DNA of 64,000 bases from contig NZ_LT891970.1 of the NCBI RefSeq assembly GCF_900186505.1, positions 914,451-978,450 on the forward strand, written 5' to 3'. The translations under genes and the position numbers were made by a program. Source of the DNA: Enorma phocaeensis. Its GTDB lineage: Bacteria > Actinomycetota > Coriobacteriia > Coriobacteriales > Coriobacteriaceae. The notes beneath the pieces are model-generated. The model was not told the origin of the DNA and did not search any database. It saw nothing but the letters and a program-made list of their open reading frames with translations. Below, piece after piece: positions 8,009 to 16,952 of the stretch. Each line of letters opens with the position of its first letter. Position 1 is the first letter of the stretch.

Positions 8009-8330
8009 CGAGACCCGCTTTTCTGCATAGGCCAATCAGGGCTTCATGCATCTCAAAAGGGGATGCGGACCGCGTCGCTGGAGTAGCAAATAGGATTAGG
8101 TCTTTCCCGGCAACAGGAAGGGAACAGGAACGCGCAGCCTCCCTTAAGACTCGCTTGGACCTGTTGCGCACAACGGCATTCCCGAGCCGCTTAGGTGCAG
8201 CGAAGGCGACCCGACCCGGATCGCCTTCGCTCTCTGCATCACTTATTACCAAGCGGATTAGGGAATGGTTGTAGCGTTTCCCTTGCGTGAAGACACGCTC
8301 GAAATCCGACCGGGATTTAAGGGTTTTCAT
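8001..8330 (-). CDS. rnpA: Ribonuclease P protein component
   Basis: This 109-residue basic protein assists the RNase P RNA in removing tRNA 5' leaders. It starts MKTLKSRSDFERVFTQGKRY, and the RNR motif reads NAVVRNRSKRVLREA near residues 51-65. It lies directly downstream of rpmH, the universal order, and overlaps yidD. Confidence 0.95.
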   Translation of the reverse strand: MKTLKSRSDFERVFTQGKRYNHSLIRLVISDAESEGDPGRVAFAAPKRLGNAVVRNRSKRVLREAARSCSLPVAGKDLILFATPATRSASPFEMHEALIGLCRKAGLDG

Positions 8331-8348
8331 GCGCGGGGCACAGAAATC

Positions 8349-8483
8349 CTAGACGGTAAGGCGCTTGCGGCCCTTGGCGCGACGGCGAGCGAGAACGGCA
8401 CGGCCGCCCTTGGTGGCCATACGAGCACGGAAGCCGTGGGTCTTAGCGCGCTTGCGCTTGTTAGGCTGGTACGTACGCTTCAT
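8349..8483 (-). CDS. rpmH: 50S ribosomal protein L34
   Basis: This 44-residue very basic protein reads MKRTYQPNKRKRAKTHGFR and continues with MATKGGRAVLARRRAKGRK, a textbook L34. AGGAGG lies eight bases before the ATG at 8483. It is the first gene of the leftward origin-proximal block. Confidence 0.97.
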   Translation of the reverse strand: MKRTYQPNKRKRAKTHGFRARMATKGGRAVLARRRAKGRKRLTV

Positions 8484-8840
8484 GATGACTATCCTCCTGG
8501 TGCGTTTTAGGGATACACATTAGGCACTTGAGCTTCAAGATTGTATGGAACAAGGTGCGTTGATGTCAATAAAGAGCTGCAAGGAATCACAAGTTCCCAC
8601 CGTATTTTTCCCGCATTTTCAAGTGGGCGCTGGGCAAATCAGATTCTTTTCACCTCGTTTCATTATTCTTTCCACAGGTTATTCCTGATTGTTGATTACT
8701 TTTCAGTTCCTTTCTTCAGTTTTCAACACGATTTGAAAACATGTGGAAAGTTTCACTTCTTTCAAGGTGCGTTACTATTTTCATACTGGCGCTATAAGTA
8801 CTTCCGGATAGGTTCCGGGAATCCTGCGAAACGGACGACC
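8484..8840. other. Candidate oriC segment (rpmH-GHKL gene gap)
   Basis: This AT-rich gap separates the leftward rpmH block from the rightward dnaA block, the strand switch expected at an origin. Two 9-mers CTTTCCACA face each other at 8668-8676 (+) and 8742-8750 (-); each matches 7 of 9 positions of the DnaA box TTATCCACA. A further inverted repeat, GTTTTCAA and TTGAAAAC, lies at 8719-8740 between them. The reading frame is open from 8541, but this stretch has no protein-like character. Promoters for rpmH and the GHKL gene should also lie here. Calling it oriC is an inference. Confidence 0.55.
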
Positions 8841-10070
8841 ATGGCAGACGACTTTTATCCCTTCGTGGACTCGGGTGATCCCGCCCCAGACAATCGTCAT
8901 ATCACAGGTGCTTCCGACCCGAATGAAGCCCAATCCCAGCAGGTACGCGAGTCATCTGCACGATCCACTGTCTACGCGACCAGAATCGCGGTCTATGACG
9001 ACATGCTCTCAACACCTCGGGTGGTAGTGGTGCAACCAAATGATCCTCGCTCATACCTAGAGGAGATAACGAACACCGTATACCGCTGCATGAAGGAGCT
9101 CGGAGGCTCCATCTCCTTGATGGTCATCAGAGAACTCGTCGAAAACTTCATCCACGCCAATTTCACCGAGCCCATCGTATCGATTCTCGATGGTGGAAAC
9201 ACGGTTAGGTTTGCGGATCAAGGACCGGGTATCGAGGACAAGGAGCGGGCCTTCGAATTCGGGGTCACGTCTGCCAACCGTTCGATGAAGCGCTACATCA
9301 GGGGAACGGGAGCAGGCCTCCCCATGGTCCAGCAATATCTCGAAAACGCAGGTGGAGCCGTATCCATAGAAGATAACCTCGGCACCGGGACCGTGGTAAC
9401 CGTAACCGTGGATGCGGCGCGGGTGCGCGAGATCGAGGCACATAGCGCGCGGGGTGCGGCGGTGCGGGGAACGTCATTTACCTCCGAGCACGATAGCGCC
9501 AGCATGGGAGTTGCAGCAAACGGCGCGCAGCCGCCGTCGATTTCCCCCGCCGCAACCGGGCAAATGGGCCAGCCTTACGGTGCGGCCTACGGATATCCAC
9601 AGCAGGCGACACCGGGAGCGCCGTTCGGGCAACAGATGCCCTTTCCGTATCCCCAACACCCATGGCCGAACCCTTACACGCAGCCGACAGACAGCTTCGC
9701 CATGTTTGGCGGACAAGGGGGTTACGCACCTTTCCAGCAGGCATATGGACAAAGTTATCCACAACAGAACCATGAGTTTTCCACATTTCAACAGCACCAG
9801 CAACAACCAGCGGGAACGCGGCAGCAAGGTGCCGTAGCAAAAGTGTCGAACCATGGGCCCTATGTGGATGAACGTGGCATGCTTGCCCTAGATTATCTGG
9901 AAAAACACGGCTCTGGAGGACCAGGGGAGCTAGCTAGCGAGTTTGGCAACTCGGTCCCCACGTGGTCCCGCGTGCTTGGTAAACTTGGTGAACACGATTT
10001 CGTCGTTAAGCATGGGCGAAGATATATGCTCACAGAACTCGGTAGCTCCTGGTTGGAGAACAACCGTTAG
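8841..10070 (+). CDS. GHKL-type ATPase with C-terminal winged-helix domain, next to dnaA
   Basis: This 409-residue protein has three parts. A GHKL ATPase domain spans about residues 40-190, with the N box ELVENFIHANF (Asn near 102), FADQGPGIED (Asp near 126) and the lid GTGAGLPMV near 155. A linker of about 120 residues is rich in Gln, Pro, Gly and Tyr. The C-terminal 70 residues look like a winged helix (GMLALDYLEKHGSGGPGELA then LTELGSSWLENN). There is no histidine phospho-acceptor domain, membrane segment or receiver, so it is not an ordinary sensor kinase. ATG 8841 is chosen because family-like sequence begins there; no strong ribosome-binding site is seen. It lies 27 bases before dnaA and is probably cotranscribed. 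I do not recognise a named family; a role in controlling dnaA or the origin is speculative. Confidence 0.8.
   Translation: MADDFYPFVDSGDPAPDNRHITGASDPNEAQSQQVRESSARSTVYATRIAVYDDMLSTPRVVVVQPNDPRSYLEEITNTVYRCMKELGGSISLMVIRELVENFIHANFTEPIVSILDGGNTVRFADQGPGIEDKERAFEFGVTSANRSMKRYIRGTGAGLPMVQQYLENAGGAVSIEDNLGTGTVVTVTVDAARVREIEAHSARGAAVRGTSFTSEHDSASMGVAANGAQPPSISPAATGQMGQPYGAAYGYPQQATPGAPFGQQMPFPYPQHPWPNPYTQPTDSFAMFGGQGGYAPFQQAYGQSYPQQNHEFSTFQQHQQQPAGTRQQGAVAKVSNHGPYVDERGMLALDYLEKHGSGGPGELASEFGNSVPTWSRVLGKLGEHDFVVKHGRRYMLTELGSSWLENNR
9593..9601 (+). promoter_or_regulatory. DnaA box (8 of 9) inside the GHKL gene
   Basis: ATATCCACA differs from TTATCCACA only at the first base. It is in the linker-coding part of the GHKL gene, about 160 bases before a perfect box. 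Confidence 0.45.
9755..9763 (+). promoter_or_regulatory. Perfect DnaA box inside the GHKL gene
   Basis: TTATCCACA matches the high-affinity DnaA box consensus exactly. It lies in the linker-coding region and encodes part of SYPQ. Confidence 0.65.
9777..9785 (+). promoter_or_regulatory. DnaA box (8 of 9) inside the GHKL gene
   Basis: TTTTCCACA differs from the consensus at one position. It lies 13 bases beyond the perfect box in the same orientation, about two helical turns apart start to start. Confidence 0.55.
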
Positions 10071-10097
10071 CGGTAGAGATGAGGGAAAGACACCAGG

Positions 10098-11744
10098 ATG
10101 GATACAGAAGCCAAGATCATCCTCGACGACACCATCTCGTTCTGCAAACGTGACGGCAGGGACGCCCGCCTTATCAACATGCTCGCACAGTCGGCTCCGG
10201 TGGAGCTAACCGAAGAGTCCCTCACTATCGAGGCTCCATCGAGATTCGCCTATTCCTATCTCATGAAACAGCGGGAGGTTATCGAACGCTACCTCGAGGA
10301 CATCGCATTTTGCCCCCTCTCGCTCATCGTGACCGTGGACCAAGGGTTGACCGGCCGGGTAGAGGCGGAGCAGAGCACTTACGTTTCCCGTGAAACCACC
10401 ACCCAGGATGCAGGCGGAAGCGCACCTGCGGAGCCTTTGCGTAAAACGCCGATCCCCGCGGTCATCATACCGAGCAAACACGATGACGAAGACGACAAGG
10501 GTAAGGTCAAGGTACGAAACACCATTACGCTCGACGACTTCCAAAAACTCACTGGGCTCATGCAGCGCGAGGAAGCCGGTTCAGCGCAGGCTGAGGAGAG
10601 CTCCAGGGAAGAGGGGCGCAGTAAGCCGCAAGCGGTGGGGATACACTCGAAGTTCACGTTCGAGAATTTTGTATACGGCGACGAGAACAAGCACGCTTAC
10701 ATGTCGGCAGTGCGCTTCGCAGCGCTCGCCGATGAACCGGGCAGTTGCACGTCGCTGTTCATCTACGGCAAATCAGGACTCGGTAAAACCCATCTTCTGC
10801 TTGCGATCACAAACTATCTCAACGAGCACAGTCCCCACCTACGCGTGAAATACGCGAATTCCCAGACATATGTCGAGGACTACATCACCGAGCTATCAGT
10901 CCAAAAACATAAAGCGGGGGTGATCTTGCGCGACTACCATGATGCGGATGTTCTGATCATCGACGACATCCAAAACATCATCGGGAAAAGCCAAAGCATC
11001 GAGAACTTCTTCACCCTCATGGATGAGTTCATCAGGAACAACAAGAAGGTGGCGATCGCCTCCGACCGAGCGCCAAAGAATCTCGGTATGGATGAACGCC
11101 TAACCAGCAGATTCAATGCGGGAATGCTGTGCCTTGTGTCCGAACCGGGCTTCGAGATGAAGTACATGATTCTGAAGCGCTATTACGAGAACACGATTCT
11201 GCATGGATCTGACGCCCTCGCCGGAACGGAAGCCGGATCGCTCCTAACTTCGCTAAACGTTGGAGGCGGAAAGCTCACCGACGCGCAGCTCAAGCACATG
11301 GCAGATGTATCCGGGACCAACATCCGAGAACTTGAAAGCTTCTGCGAACGATGTGCCGGTGTCTCCTACGAACGAGAGCAGGCAGGGTCCGAGCTGACCG
11401 GTGAGGATATCGACCGCATCGCAAACGAATACTTCGATACCGCTCACAAGAAGATCCACATCGATACCGTGCAAGCGGTGGTGGAGAAATACTTCCATGT
11501 GAGCCATGAGGACCTCATCGGGCCGAGGAGGCCGGCGAACATCGCGCTTGCTCGTCACGTTGCCGTGTACCTTGCAATGGATATGTGCGAGATGACAGCG
11601 GTCGCGGTAGGCGAGGAGTTCGGAGGGCGCGATCATTCAACGGTTCTCAACTCCATTAAAGTGATTGAGAAGAAAGCGAAGGAAGATCGGAATCTGTGCG
11701 AGGACCTTCAACAGCTTCGGAACAAGATCCGCCTAAGTTCCTAG
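10098..11744 (+). CDS. dnaA: Chromosomal replication initiator DnaA
   Basis: DnaA binds DnaA boxes, melts the origin and loads the helicase. This copy has 548 residues, longer than the usual 440-480. Domain I covers about 1-82. An unusually long charged domain II runs from about 83 to 183. The AAA+ domain has Walker A GKSGLGKTH near 224 and Walker B VLIIDDIQ near 287. Domain IV carries FGGRDHSTVLNSI, the DnaA-box recognition signature. The GHKL gene lies just upstream and dnaN 247 bases downstream. GAGGGA about 12 bases ahead may serve as ribosome-binding site. A parS-like sequence (13 of 16) lies within the domain II coding region at 10382-10397. Confidence 0.97.
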   Translation: MDTEAKIILDDTISFCKRDGRDARLINMLAQSAPVELTEESLTIEAPSRFAYSYLMKQREVIERYLEDIAFCPLSLIVTVDQGLTGRVEAEQSTYVSRETTTQDAGGSAPAEPLRKTPIPAVIIPSKHDDEDDKGKVKVRNTITLDDFQKLTGLMQREEAGSAQAEESSREEGRSKPQAVGIHSKFTFENFVYGDENKHAYMSAVRFAALADEPGSCTSLFIYGKSGLGKTHLLLAITNYLNEHSPHLRVKYANSQTYVEDYITELSVQKHKAGVILRDYHDADVLIIDDIQNIIGKSQSIENFFTLMDEFIRNNKKVAIASDRAPKNLGMDERLTSRFNAGMLCLVSEPGFEMKYMILKRYYENTILHGSDALAGTEAGSLLTSLNVGGGKLTDAQLKHMADVSGTNIRELESFCERCAGVSYEREQAGSELTGEDIDRIANEYFDTAHKKIHIDTVQAVVEKYFHVSHEDLIGPRRPANIALARHVAVYLAMDMCEMTAVAVGEEFGGRDHSTVLNSIKVIEKKAKEDRNLCEDLQQLRNKIRLSS

Positions 11745-11991
11745 CAGCGGGGATACGAAGTGTTGGCAACTTGTGCAGAAGGTGGGGAAGCGTCGCGGAA
11801 AAGGGGAGAGTTCAAGAGGGAAACTTACGAGCAAGCCGGGTTCTTCCAAAAAGCTTACCGGTTCCCAACAAGGATGTGTCGAGAATAATACCGTAAACAA
11901 CCTGCGTTTTTATTAGTAATCGACACAGTTAACGCCCTTATTATTATGATTGAATATCTATATATCTATTAAAAATAAGAAAGGAAGCGCA
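11745..11991. other. dnaA-dnaN gap with AT-rich tract (possible DNA-unwinding element)
   Basis: The first 140 bases are GC-rich without a gene. From about 11885 to 11982 the DNA becomes very AT-rich (ATAATACC, TTTTTATTAG, TTATTATTATG, ATATCTATATATC). One DnaA-box-like sequence, TTCTGCACA on the minus strand near 11770-11779, matches 8 of 9. In many bacteria the unwinding element and DnaA boxes lie in this gap, so it may be part of a bipartite origin. The dnaN promoter should be here too. Confidence 0.5.
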
Positions 11992-13095
11992 ATGAACTTC
12001 GTCGTCAGTCAAGATTCGCTCGCCGACGCCCTCTCCATCGTCTCCAAAGGTGTCGCAAGCGCTTCCACGCTCCCTATCCTCTCGGGAGTGCTCATCAAAG
12101 CGCAAGACGGTGTGCTCGAATTCCAGACTTCCAACTTCACTATCAACATTCGCCACCGCATCGCCGCGCGCGTAGACGAGCCCGGCGAGGTGGTGTTGCC
12201 GTGCAAGATGCTCACCAACATCGCAAAGACGCTACCTGATGCCGCCGTGCGCTTCGAGACCTCCGAGCGGCAAGTTACGATCACGTGCGAGAAAAGCCTA
12301 TTTCGGCTGAATGCCCTCGATCCGGCGGACTTCCCGGATTTCCCCGCCTATGCGATCGAAGCCTCGGTCGAGCTGCCCGTTGGTGTCCTTTCGGATATGG
12401 TTTCCCGCGTTTGGCGCGTCACGTCGAGCGACAAAGCCCGCCCAATCCTCGGCGGCATCCACATGAGGGTGGAAAATAACACCATCCGCCTGGTAGCTAC
12501 CGACTCGTATCGCTTGGCTGTGTGTGACACGCAGGTCGAGACTTCGACGTTGGAGGGCAGCTTCGAGCTCAACATTCCCGCCTCCGCCATGAACGATGGA
12601 CTCTCCATCATGTCTGAATCCCCTTCGATCGTTATCGGTGCGACCGATAGCCAGGTTGTGTTCGAGTCCGGCAACACCTGCTATGTATCGCGCCGCCTCG
12701 AAGGCGTCTATCCCAACTACCGCCAGCTGCTTCCCGATTCCTGCATCACGACGGTGAAGATCTCCTCCGATGCCCTCGCCGCTGCATTGAAGCGCGTTGC
12801 CGTAGTGGCCACCAACAGCCCGACGGTCAAATTCGACATCGATACCGAAGCCGGCACGCTGAGTCTTTCGGCGTTGTCCACGGACCAGGATGCGGCGACC
12901 GAAGTCATCGATGTCGAGGCGGAAGGCGAGAGCGGGGCAATTGCATTCAACTACCACTATATCTCCGACTGCCTGAACGTCCTTGGCCGCGGCAAGGAAG
13001 TGGTGCTCGAGCTCAAGAGCTATTCTGGTGCCGGTGTGTTCAAGTCGTATGACAAGGTCAACTACCTCTACCTCGTCATGCCGATGCGCCTCTAG
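11992..13095 (+). CDS. dnaN: DNA polymerase III beta subunit (sliding clamp)
   Basis: This 367-residue ring-forming clamp tethers DNA polymerase III to DNA. It begins MNFVVSQDSLADALSIVSKGV and ends YLYLVMPMRL, the typical clamp C-terminus. Phrases such as STLPILSGVLI, RPILGGIHMRV, ATDSYRLAV and FNYHYISDCL mark the three repeated domains. The frame extends upstream, but AAGGA at 11981-11985 correctly spaces ATG 11992. recF follows after 27 bases. Confidence 0.97.
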   Translation: MNFVVSQDSLADALSIVSKGVASASTLPILSGVLIKAQDGVLEFQTSNFTINIRHRIAARVDEPGEVVLPCKMLTNIAKTLPDAAVRFETSERQVTITCEKSLFRLNALDPADFPDFPAYAIEASVELPVGVLSDMVSRVWRVTSSDKARPILGGIHMRVENNTIRLVATDSYRLAVCDTQVETSTLEGSFELNIPASAMNDGLSIMSESPSIVIGATDSQVVFESGNTCYVSRRLEGVYPNYRQLLPDSCITTVKISSDALAAALKRVAVVATNSPTVKFDIDTEAGTLSLSALSTDQDAATEVIDVEAEGESGAIAFNYHYISDCLNVLGRGKEVVLELKSYSGAGVFKSYDKVNYLYLVMPMRL

Positions 13096-13122
13096 CGCGA
13101 CATTTCGGTACGGGTTCGCGCG

Positions 13123-14256
13123 ATGAGCATATTCGCTCGCGATCTCGAGGTCGTGGACTATCGGAACTTCCCTGCCTACGCGCTTGCTCTCGGTCCGGGT
13201 TTGACCGTGCTGGTAGGACATAACGCGGCGGGGAAGACCAACTTGGTCGAAGCGCTCCAGCTCCTCACCTCGGGACGGTCGTTCAGAAAACCGTCACCTG
13301 CCGAGCTGGTTCGAGAGGGCGCGGAGAGTTGTCGTCTCAACCTCAAGCTTGAAGGCGATGGTCGTGTCATCGATCTCGGTTGTTCGGTGGAAGGCGGCAA
13401 GCGCTCGTTTTCACGGAACGGCAAGCGATGCCGCGCCGCTGGCGTCAGGGGCGTGGTTCCTTCGGTGCTGTTCTGCCCCGATGATCTTGACATGGTGAAA
13501 CGCGGCGCCCGTGTGAGGCGGGAGGCGCTGGATTCCTTTGGCATTCAGCTGAATGAAAACTACGCGCAGCTGCTTAGCTCTTATGAAAGAACCCTTGAGC
13601 AGCGGAATGCCCTGCTCAAAGAGCGGTACTGCACGCCGACGCTTCTTGAGACCTGGAATGAGTCCCTAGCCGTCACCGGAGCTGCGCTCACGGTGCACCG
13701 TATCGCGCTTCTTGCCCGCATCCGCGAGCACTTGGTGGAAACGTACGAAGGGATCACGACCAAGGAGACGATTTCGGTCTCGTACCTTCCATCATGGAGT
13801 CAGGGCTGCGTCCCGATAGCGGCGATCGGCTCCGCTCCCGCCGACGATGAGCGGCGCGCCGCGATCGATACGATCAGCTCACGTCTGATGGATGCCTATT
13901 CCTCACGCGAAGATGAAGAGATCCGCCGCGGCATGACCCTCACCGGTCCGCATCGTGATGAGGTCGTCTTCGAGGTCAACGGCCGATCTGCCCGCTCCTT
14001 CGCGTCTCAGGGACAGCAACGCTCCATCGTTCTCGCGTGGAAGATGGCGGAGGTCGAGGTCACGCGGGATATATTGGGACGCCCGCCGCTTCTGCTTCTC
14101 GATGACGTCATGAGCGAGCTTGATGCAATGCGTCGCGACGCGTTCCTAAGCTGTGTGGGACATGATGTGCAGACGGTGATCACTACGACGAATCTTGGAT
14201 ACTTCAACGAGCACGCGCTCCATGCGGCGAAGGTGGTGAGCATGGGTGAGTCGTAA
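13123..14256 (+). CDS. recF: DNA replication and repair protein RecF
   Basis: This 377-residue SMC-like ATPase loads RecA at single-strand gaps with RecO and RecR. Walker A is VGHNAAGKTNLVEAL near residue 32, the ABC-type signature is ASQGQQRSIVLAWKMAE, and Walker B is LLLLDDVMSELD. TGPHRDEVVFEVNG is also typical. It follows dnaN and overlaps the dciA-like gene by 11 bases. Confidence 0.95.
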   Translation: MSIFARDLEVVDYRNFPAYALALGPGLTVLVGHNAAGKTNLVEALQLLTSGRSFRKPSPAELVREGAESCRLNLKLEGDGRVIDLGCSVEGGKRSFSRNGKRCRAAGVRGVVPSVLFCPDDLDMVKRGARVRREALDSFGIQLNENYAQLLSSYERTLEQRNALLKERYCTPTLLETWNESLAVTGAALTVHRIALLARIREHLVETYEGITTKETISVSYLPSWSQGCVPIAAIGSAPADDERRAAIDTISSRLMDAYSSREDEEIRRGMTLTGPHRDEVVFEVNGRSARSFASQGQQRSIVLAWKMAEVEVTRDILGRPPLLLLDDVMSELDAMRRDAFLSCVGHDVQTVITTTNLGYFNEHALHAAKVVSMGES

Positions 14257-14797
14257 GTCCGATAGATTGCGGTCCCGCCGCACGATGTCCATGGGCGAAT
14301 ACCTCACGGGTGTTCGAAGCGAGATATTGGAGAACGCGACGTCCGACGAGATTGAACGCTACCGGGCAGCCGAGCGATCTCGGGACGTGTATCGAGCGTG
14401 GAACAGCGTTTGCGGCGGTACCCGCGAGGGCGAGCACGTGACGGGTCTCAGATATCTTCCGGACTCAAACAAGTTGCTCGTATATACAGATGATGCCGTG
14501 TGGACCCAGGAGCTCATGATGCTTCGCGAGATAATCCGCGCACGTATGGAGCGCGAGGGCGCGGGTATCGATGGCTTCATCTTCAAGACATCGAGGAAGG
14601 GATATGCCCCGCGCACGAGTTCGCGCCGCATGGAACCTCCGACGCCACCTGTCGCGCCGAATCGCAGGGTCCTCACACCCGAAGAGGAGGGCGCCCTTGA
14701 GAGGGAGGTGCGCCCGATCGAAGATGAGCGGTTGAGGGAATCCCTCAAAAAAGCCATGAAGGCAAGCCTTGAGTGGAAAAAGGGTCAGGAGCGCTGA
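14246..14797 (+). CDS. DUF721 / DciA-like protein
   Basis: This 183-residue protein has the DUF721 pattern: VYRAWNSVCGGTREGEHV, then LLVYTDDAVWTQELMMLREIIRARM, then IDGFIFKTSR. DUF721 includes DciA, the ancestral replicative-helicase operator, and the gene sits between recF and gyrB as in many actinobacteria. It starts at GTG 14246 inside the recF end, so translation is coupled. The C-terminus has a Pro-rich linker and a charged helix, which the short KH-like core does not explain. Helicase loading is inferred from the family. Confidence 0.82.
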   Translation: MSRKSDRLRSRRTMSMGEYLTGVRSEILENATSDEIERYRAAERSRDVYRAWNSVCGGTREGEHVTGLRYLPDSNKLLVYTDDAVWTQELMMLREIIRARMEREGAGIDGFIFKTSRKGYAPRTSSRRMEPPTPPVAPNRRVLTPEEEGALEREVRPIEDERLRESLKKAMKASLEWKKGQER

Positions 14798-14914
14798 AAA
14801 GTGCCTTATAGGCAATCTGATGGCCTTGTAGAGCTATAGGTTGAAGCAAGAGAGTCTTCCCAAATCAGCTATCATTGGTAAGGTTGTGTGCCTGGATTTT
14901 TGCAAAGGAGAAAC

Positions 14915-16939
14915 GTGGCGAAAACGAACGACTACGGCGCAGCAGACATCAAGATCCTTGAGGGTCTCGAAGCTGTACGCAAGCGCCCCGGCATGTATAT
15001 CGGGTCCACGAGCTCAAGCGGCTTGCATCACCTGGTGTGGGAGATCGTTGATAACTCCGTTGACGAGGCTATGGCGGGATTTTGCACCAAGATCGAGGTG
15101 ACGGTCCATGCGGACAATTCCATCACCGTTGTCGACAACGGTCGTGGCATCCCCGTGGCAAAGCATCCGGTGAAGAAGATTCCCACCCTCGAGGTGGTCA
15201 TGACCGTTCTCCATGCAGGCGGCAAGTTCGACAACAACGCCTACAAGGTGTCCGGCGGCCTTCATGGCGTGGGCGTATCGGTTGTGAACGCCCTCTCCAA
15301 GAAGATGGACGTTCAGGTTAAACGCGACGGCAAGATCTACGAGATGCAGTTCAGCCGCGGTAAGACCACGATGAAGATGAAGGAAATCGGTACCGCGAAG
15401 AGCACCGGAACCACAACGACCTTCTGGCCCGATGACGAGATCTTCGAGACGACGGTCTATGATTACGACATCCTCCGCAACCGCTTGCAGGAGACCGCGT
15501 TCTTGAACCGCAACCTCAAGATCGTCCTTAAAGACGAGCGCGAACTCATGCCTCGCGTTGATGAGTTCTGCTACGAGGGCGGCATCATCGACTTCGTAAA
15601 GTTCCTGAACGAGGGTAAAGAAATCGCAGATGGCCTCAAGCGCCCGATCTACCTTTCCGGTAAGAGCGAGCCCGATGCCCCCACCGACAAGATCGGCGAG
15701 GTCGAGGTTGCGATGCAGTGGAATACCTCCTTCTCGGGCAACGTGATGAGTTTCGCAAACGACATCTACACCCCTGATGGCGGTATGCACCTCGAGGGCT
15801 TCCGTGCGGCGCTTACCACGGTCATCAACGATTACGCGCGCAAGCAGAACATGCTGAAGGAGAAGGATTCCAACTTCACGGGTGACGACGTGCGCGAGGG
15901 TCTTGCCGCGGTCATCTCGGTCAAGCTTGCCGATCCGCAATTCGAGGGTCAGACCAAGGCCAAGCTCGGCAGCTCATTCATGCGCACGCTCGTTCGAAAG
16001 GTGGTTTCCGAGGGGCTTTCCGAGTATCTCGAGGAACATCCCAAAGCGGCGCGCGAGATCGTGAAAAAGGCCCAACAGGCTTCGAAGGCCCGCACCGCGG
16101 CATCTAAGGCGCGCGAGGCGACGCGCCGTAAAAGTTTGCTCGAGACCGCGTCGCTACCCGGTAAGCTCGCCGACTGCTCGGTGCGCGATGCCGAGATGAC
16201 CGAGCTCTTCATCGTCGAGGGCGACTCGGCAGGAGGCTCGGCTAAGGATGGACGTCGCCGCGACATCCAGGCGATCCTCCCCTTGCGCGGAAAGATCCTG
16301 AACGTCGAGCGCGTGGGCGACCACCGCGCGTTCAGCTCGGATACCATCCAGTCGCTCATCACGGCAATCGGTACGGGTGTGACCAGCGGCAGCGGCGAGG
16401 GCGGCGACTTCGATATCACGAAGGCTCGCTATCACAAGATCATCATCATGACCGACGCTGACGTCGACGGCGCGCATATCCGCATCCTGCTCCTCACGTT
16501 CTTCTATAAGTACATGAGGCCGCTTATCGATGCGGGGTACGTCTATGTCGCCTGCCCGCCCATCTTTGGCGTGAAGGTGCGCAACAAGATCCACTACGTC
16601 TATCCCAATGGTCGGCAGCCCGAGGAGGAGATTCTCCGCGAGACCATTCAGTCGCTCGGCCTCAACCCTGACGACGCGGATGATGAAGCGGCCTCCGGCA
16701 AGATGACCAAGAAACGCCGCGGATACACCGTCCAGCGCTATAAGGGTCTCGGAGAGATGGATCCCAAGCAGCTCGCCTCCACCACCATGGATCCCAAGAC
16801 GCGCATCCTCCAGCGCGTGTCCATCGAGGACGCCGCCATGGCGGATCGAGCCGTGCGCGAGCTCATGGGCAATCAGGTTGAGTATCGCCGCGAGTATATC
16901 GAGAAGCATGCGCACGACGCCCGCTTCCTGGATGCATAA
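14915..16939 (+). CDS. gyrB: DNA gyrase subunit B
   Basis: This 674-residue subunit supplies the ATPase and TOPRIM domains of gyrase. The GHKL motif EIVDNSVDEA lies in the first 60 residues. LHGVGVSVVNALS is the ATP lid region. EGDSAGGSAKDGRRRDIQAI and PLRGKILNVE form the TOPRIM and core. The frame reaches GTG 14888, but AAAGGAG at 14904-14910 serves GTG 14915, giving the usual MAKTNDYGAADIKILEGL. gyrA starts 13 bases after the stop. Confidence 0.96.
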   Translation: MAKTNDYGAADIKILEGLEAVRKRPGMYIGSTSSSGLHHLVWEIVDNSVDEAMAGFCTKIEVTVHADNSITVVDNGRGIPVAKHPVKKIPTLEVVMTVLHAGGKFDNNAYKVSGGLHGVGVSVVNALSKKMDVQVKRDGKIYEMQFSRGKTTMKMKEIGTAKSTGTTTTFWPDDEIFETTVYDYDILRNRLQETAFLNRNLKIVLKDERELMPRVDEFCYEGGIIDFVKFLNEGKEIADGLKRPIYLSGKSEPDAPTDKIGEVEVAMQWNTSFSGNVMSFANDIYTPDGGMHLEGFRAALTTVINDYARKQNMLKEKDSNFTGDDVREGLAAVISVKLADPQFEGQTKAKLGSSFMRTLVRKVVSEGLSEYLEEHPKAAREIVKKAQQASKARTAASKAREATRRKSLLETASLPGKLADCSVRDAEMTELFIVEGDSAGGSAKDGRRRDIQAILPLRGKILNVERVGDHRAFSSDTIQSLITAIGTGVTSGSGEGGDFDITKARYHKIIIMTDADVDGAHIRILLLTFFYKYMRPLIDAGYVYVACPPIFGVKVRNKIHYVYPNGRQPEEEILRETIQSLGLNPDDADDEAASGKMTKKRRGYTVQRYKGLGEMDPKQLASTTMDPKTRILQRVSIEDAAMADRAVRELMGNQVEYRREYIEKHAHDARFLDA

Positions 16940-16952
16940 GAAGGAGTAGTAC

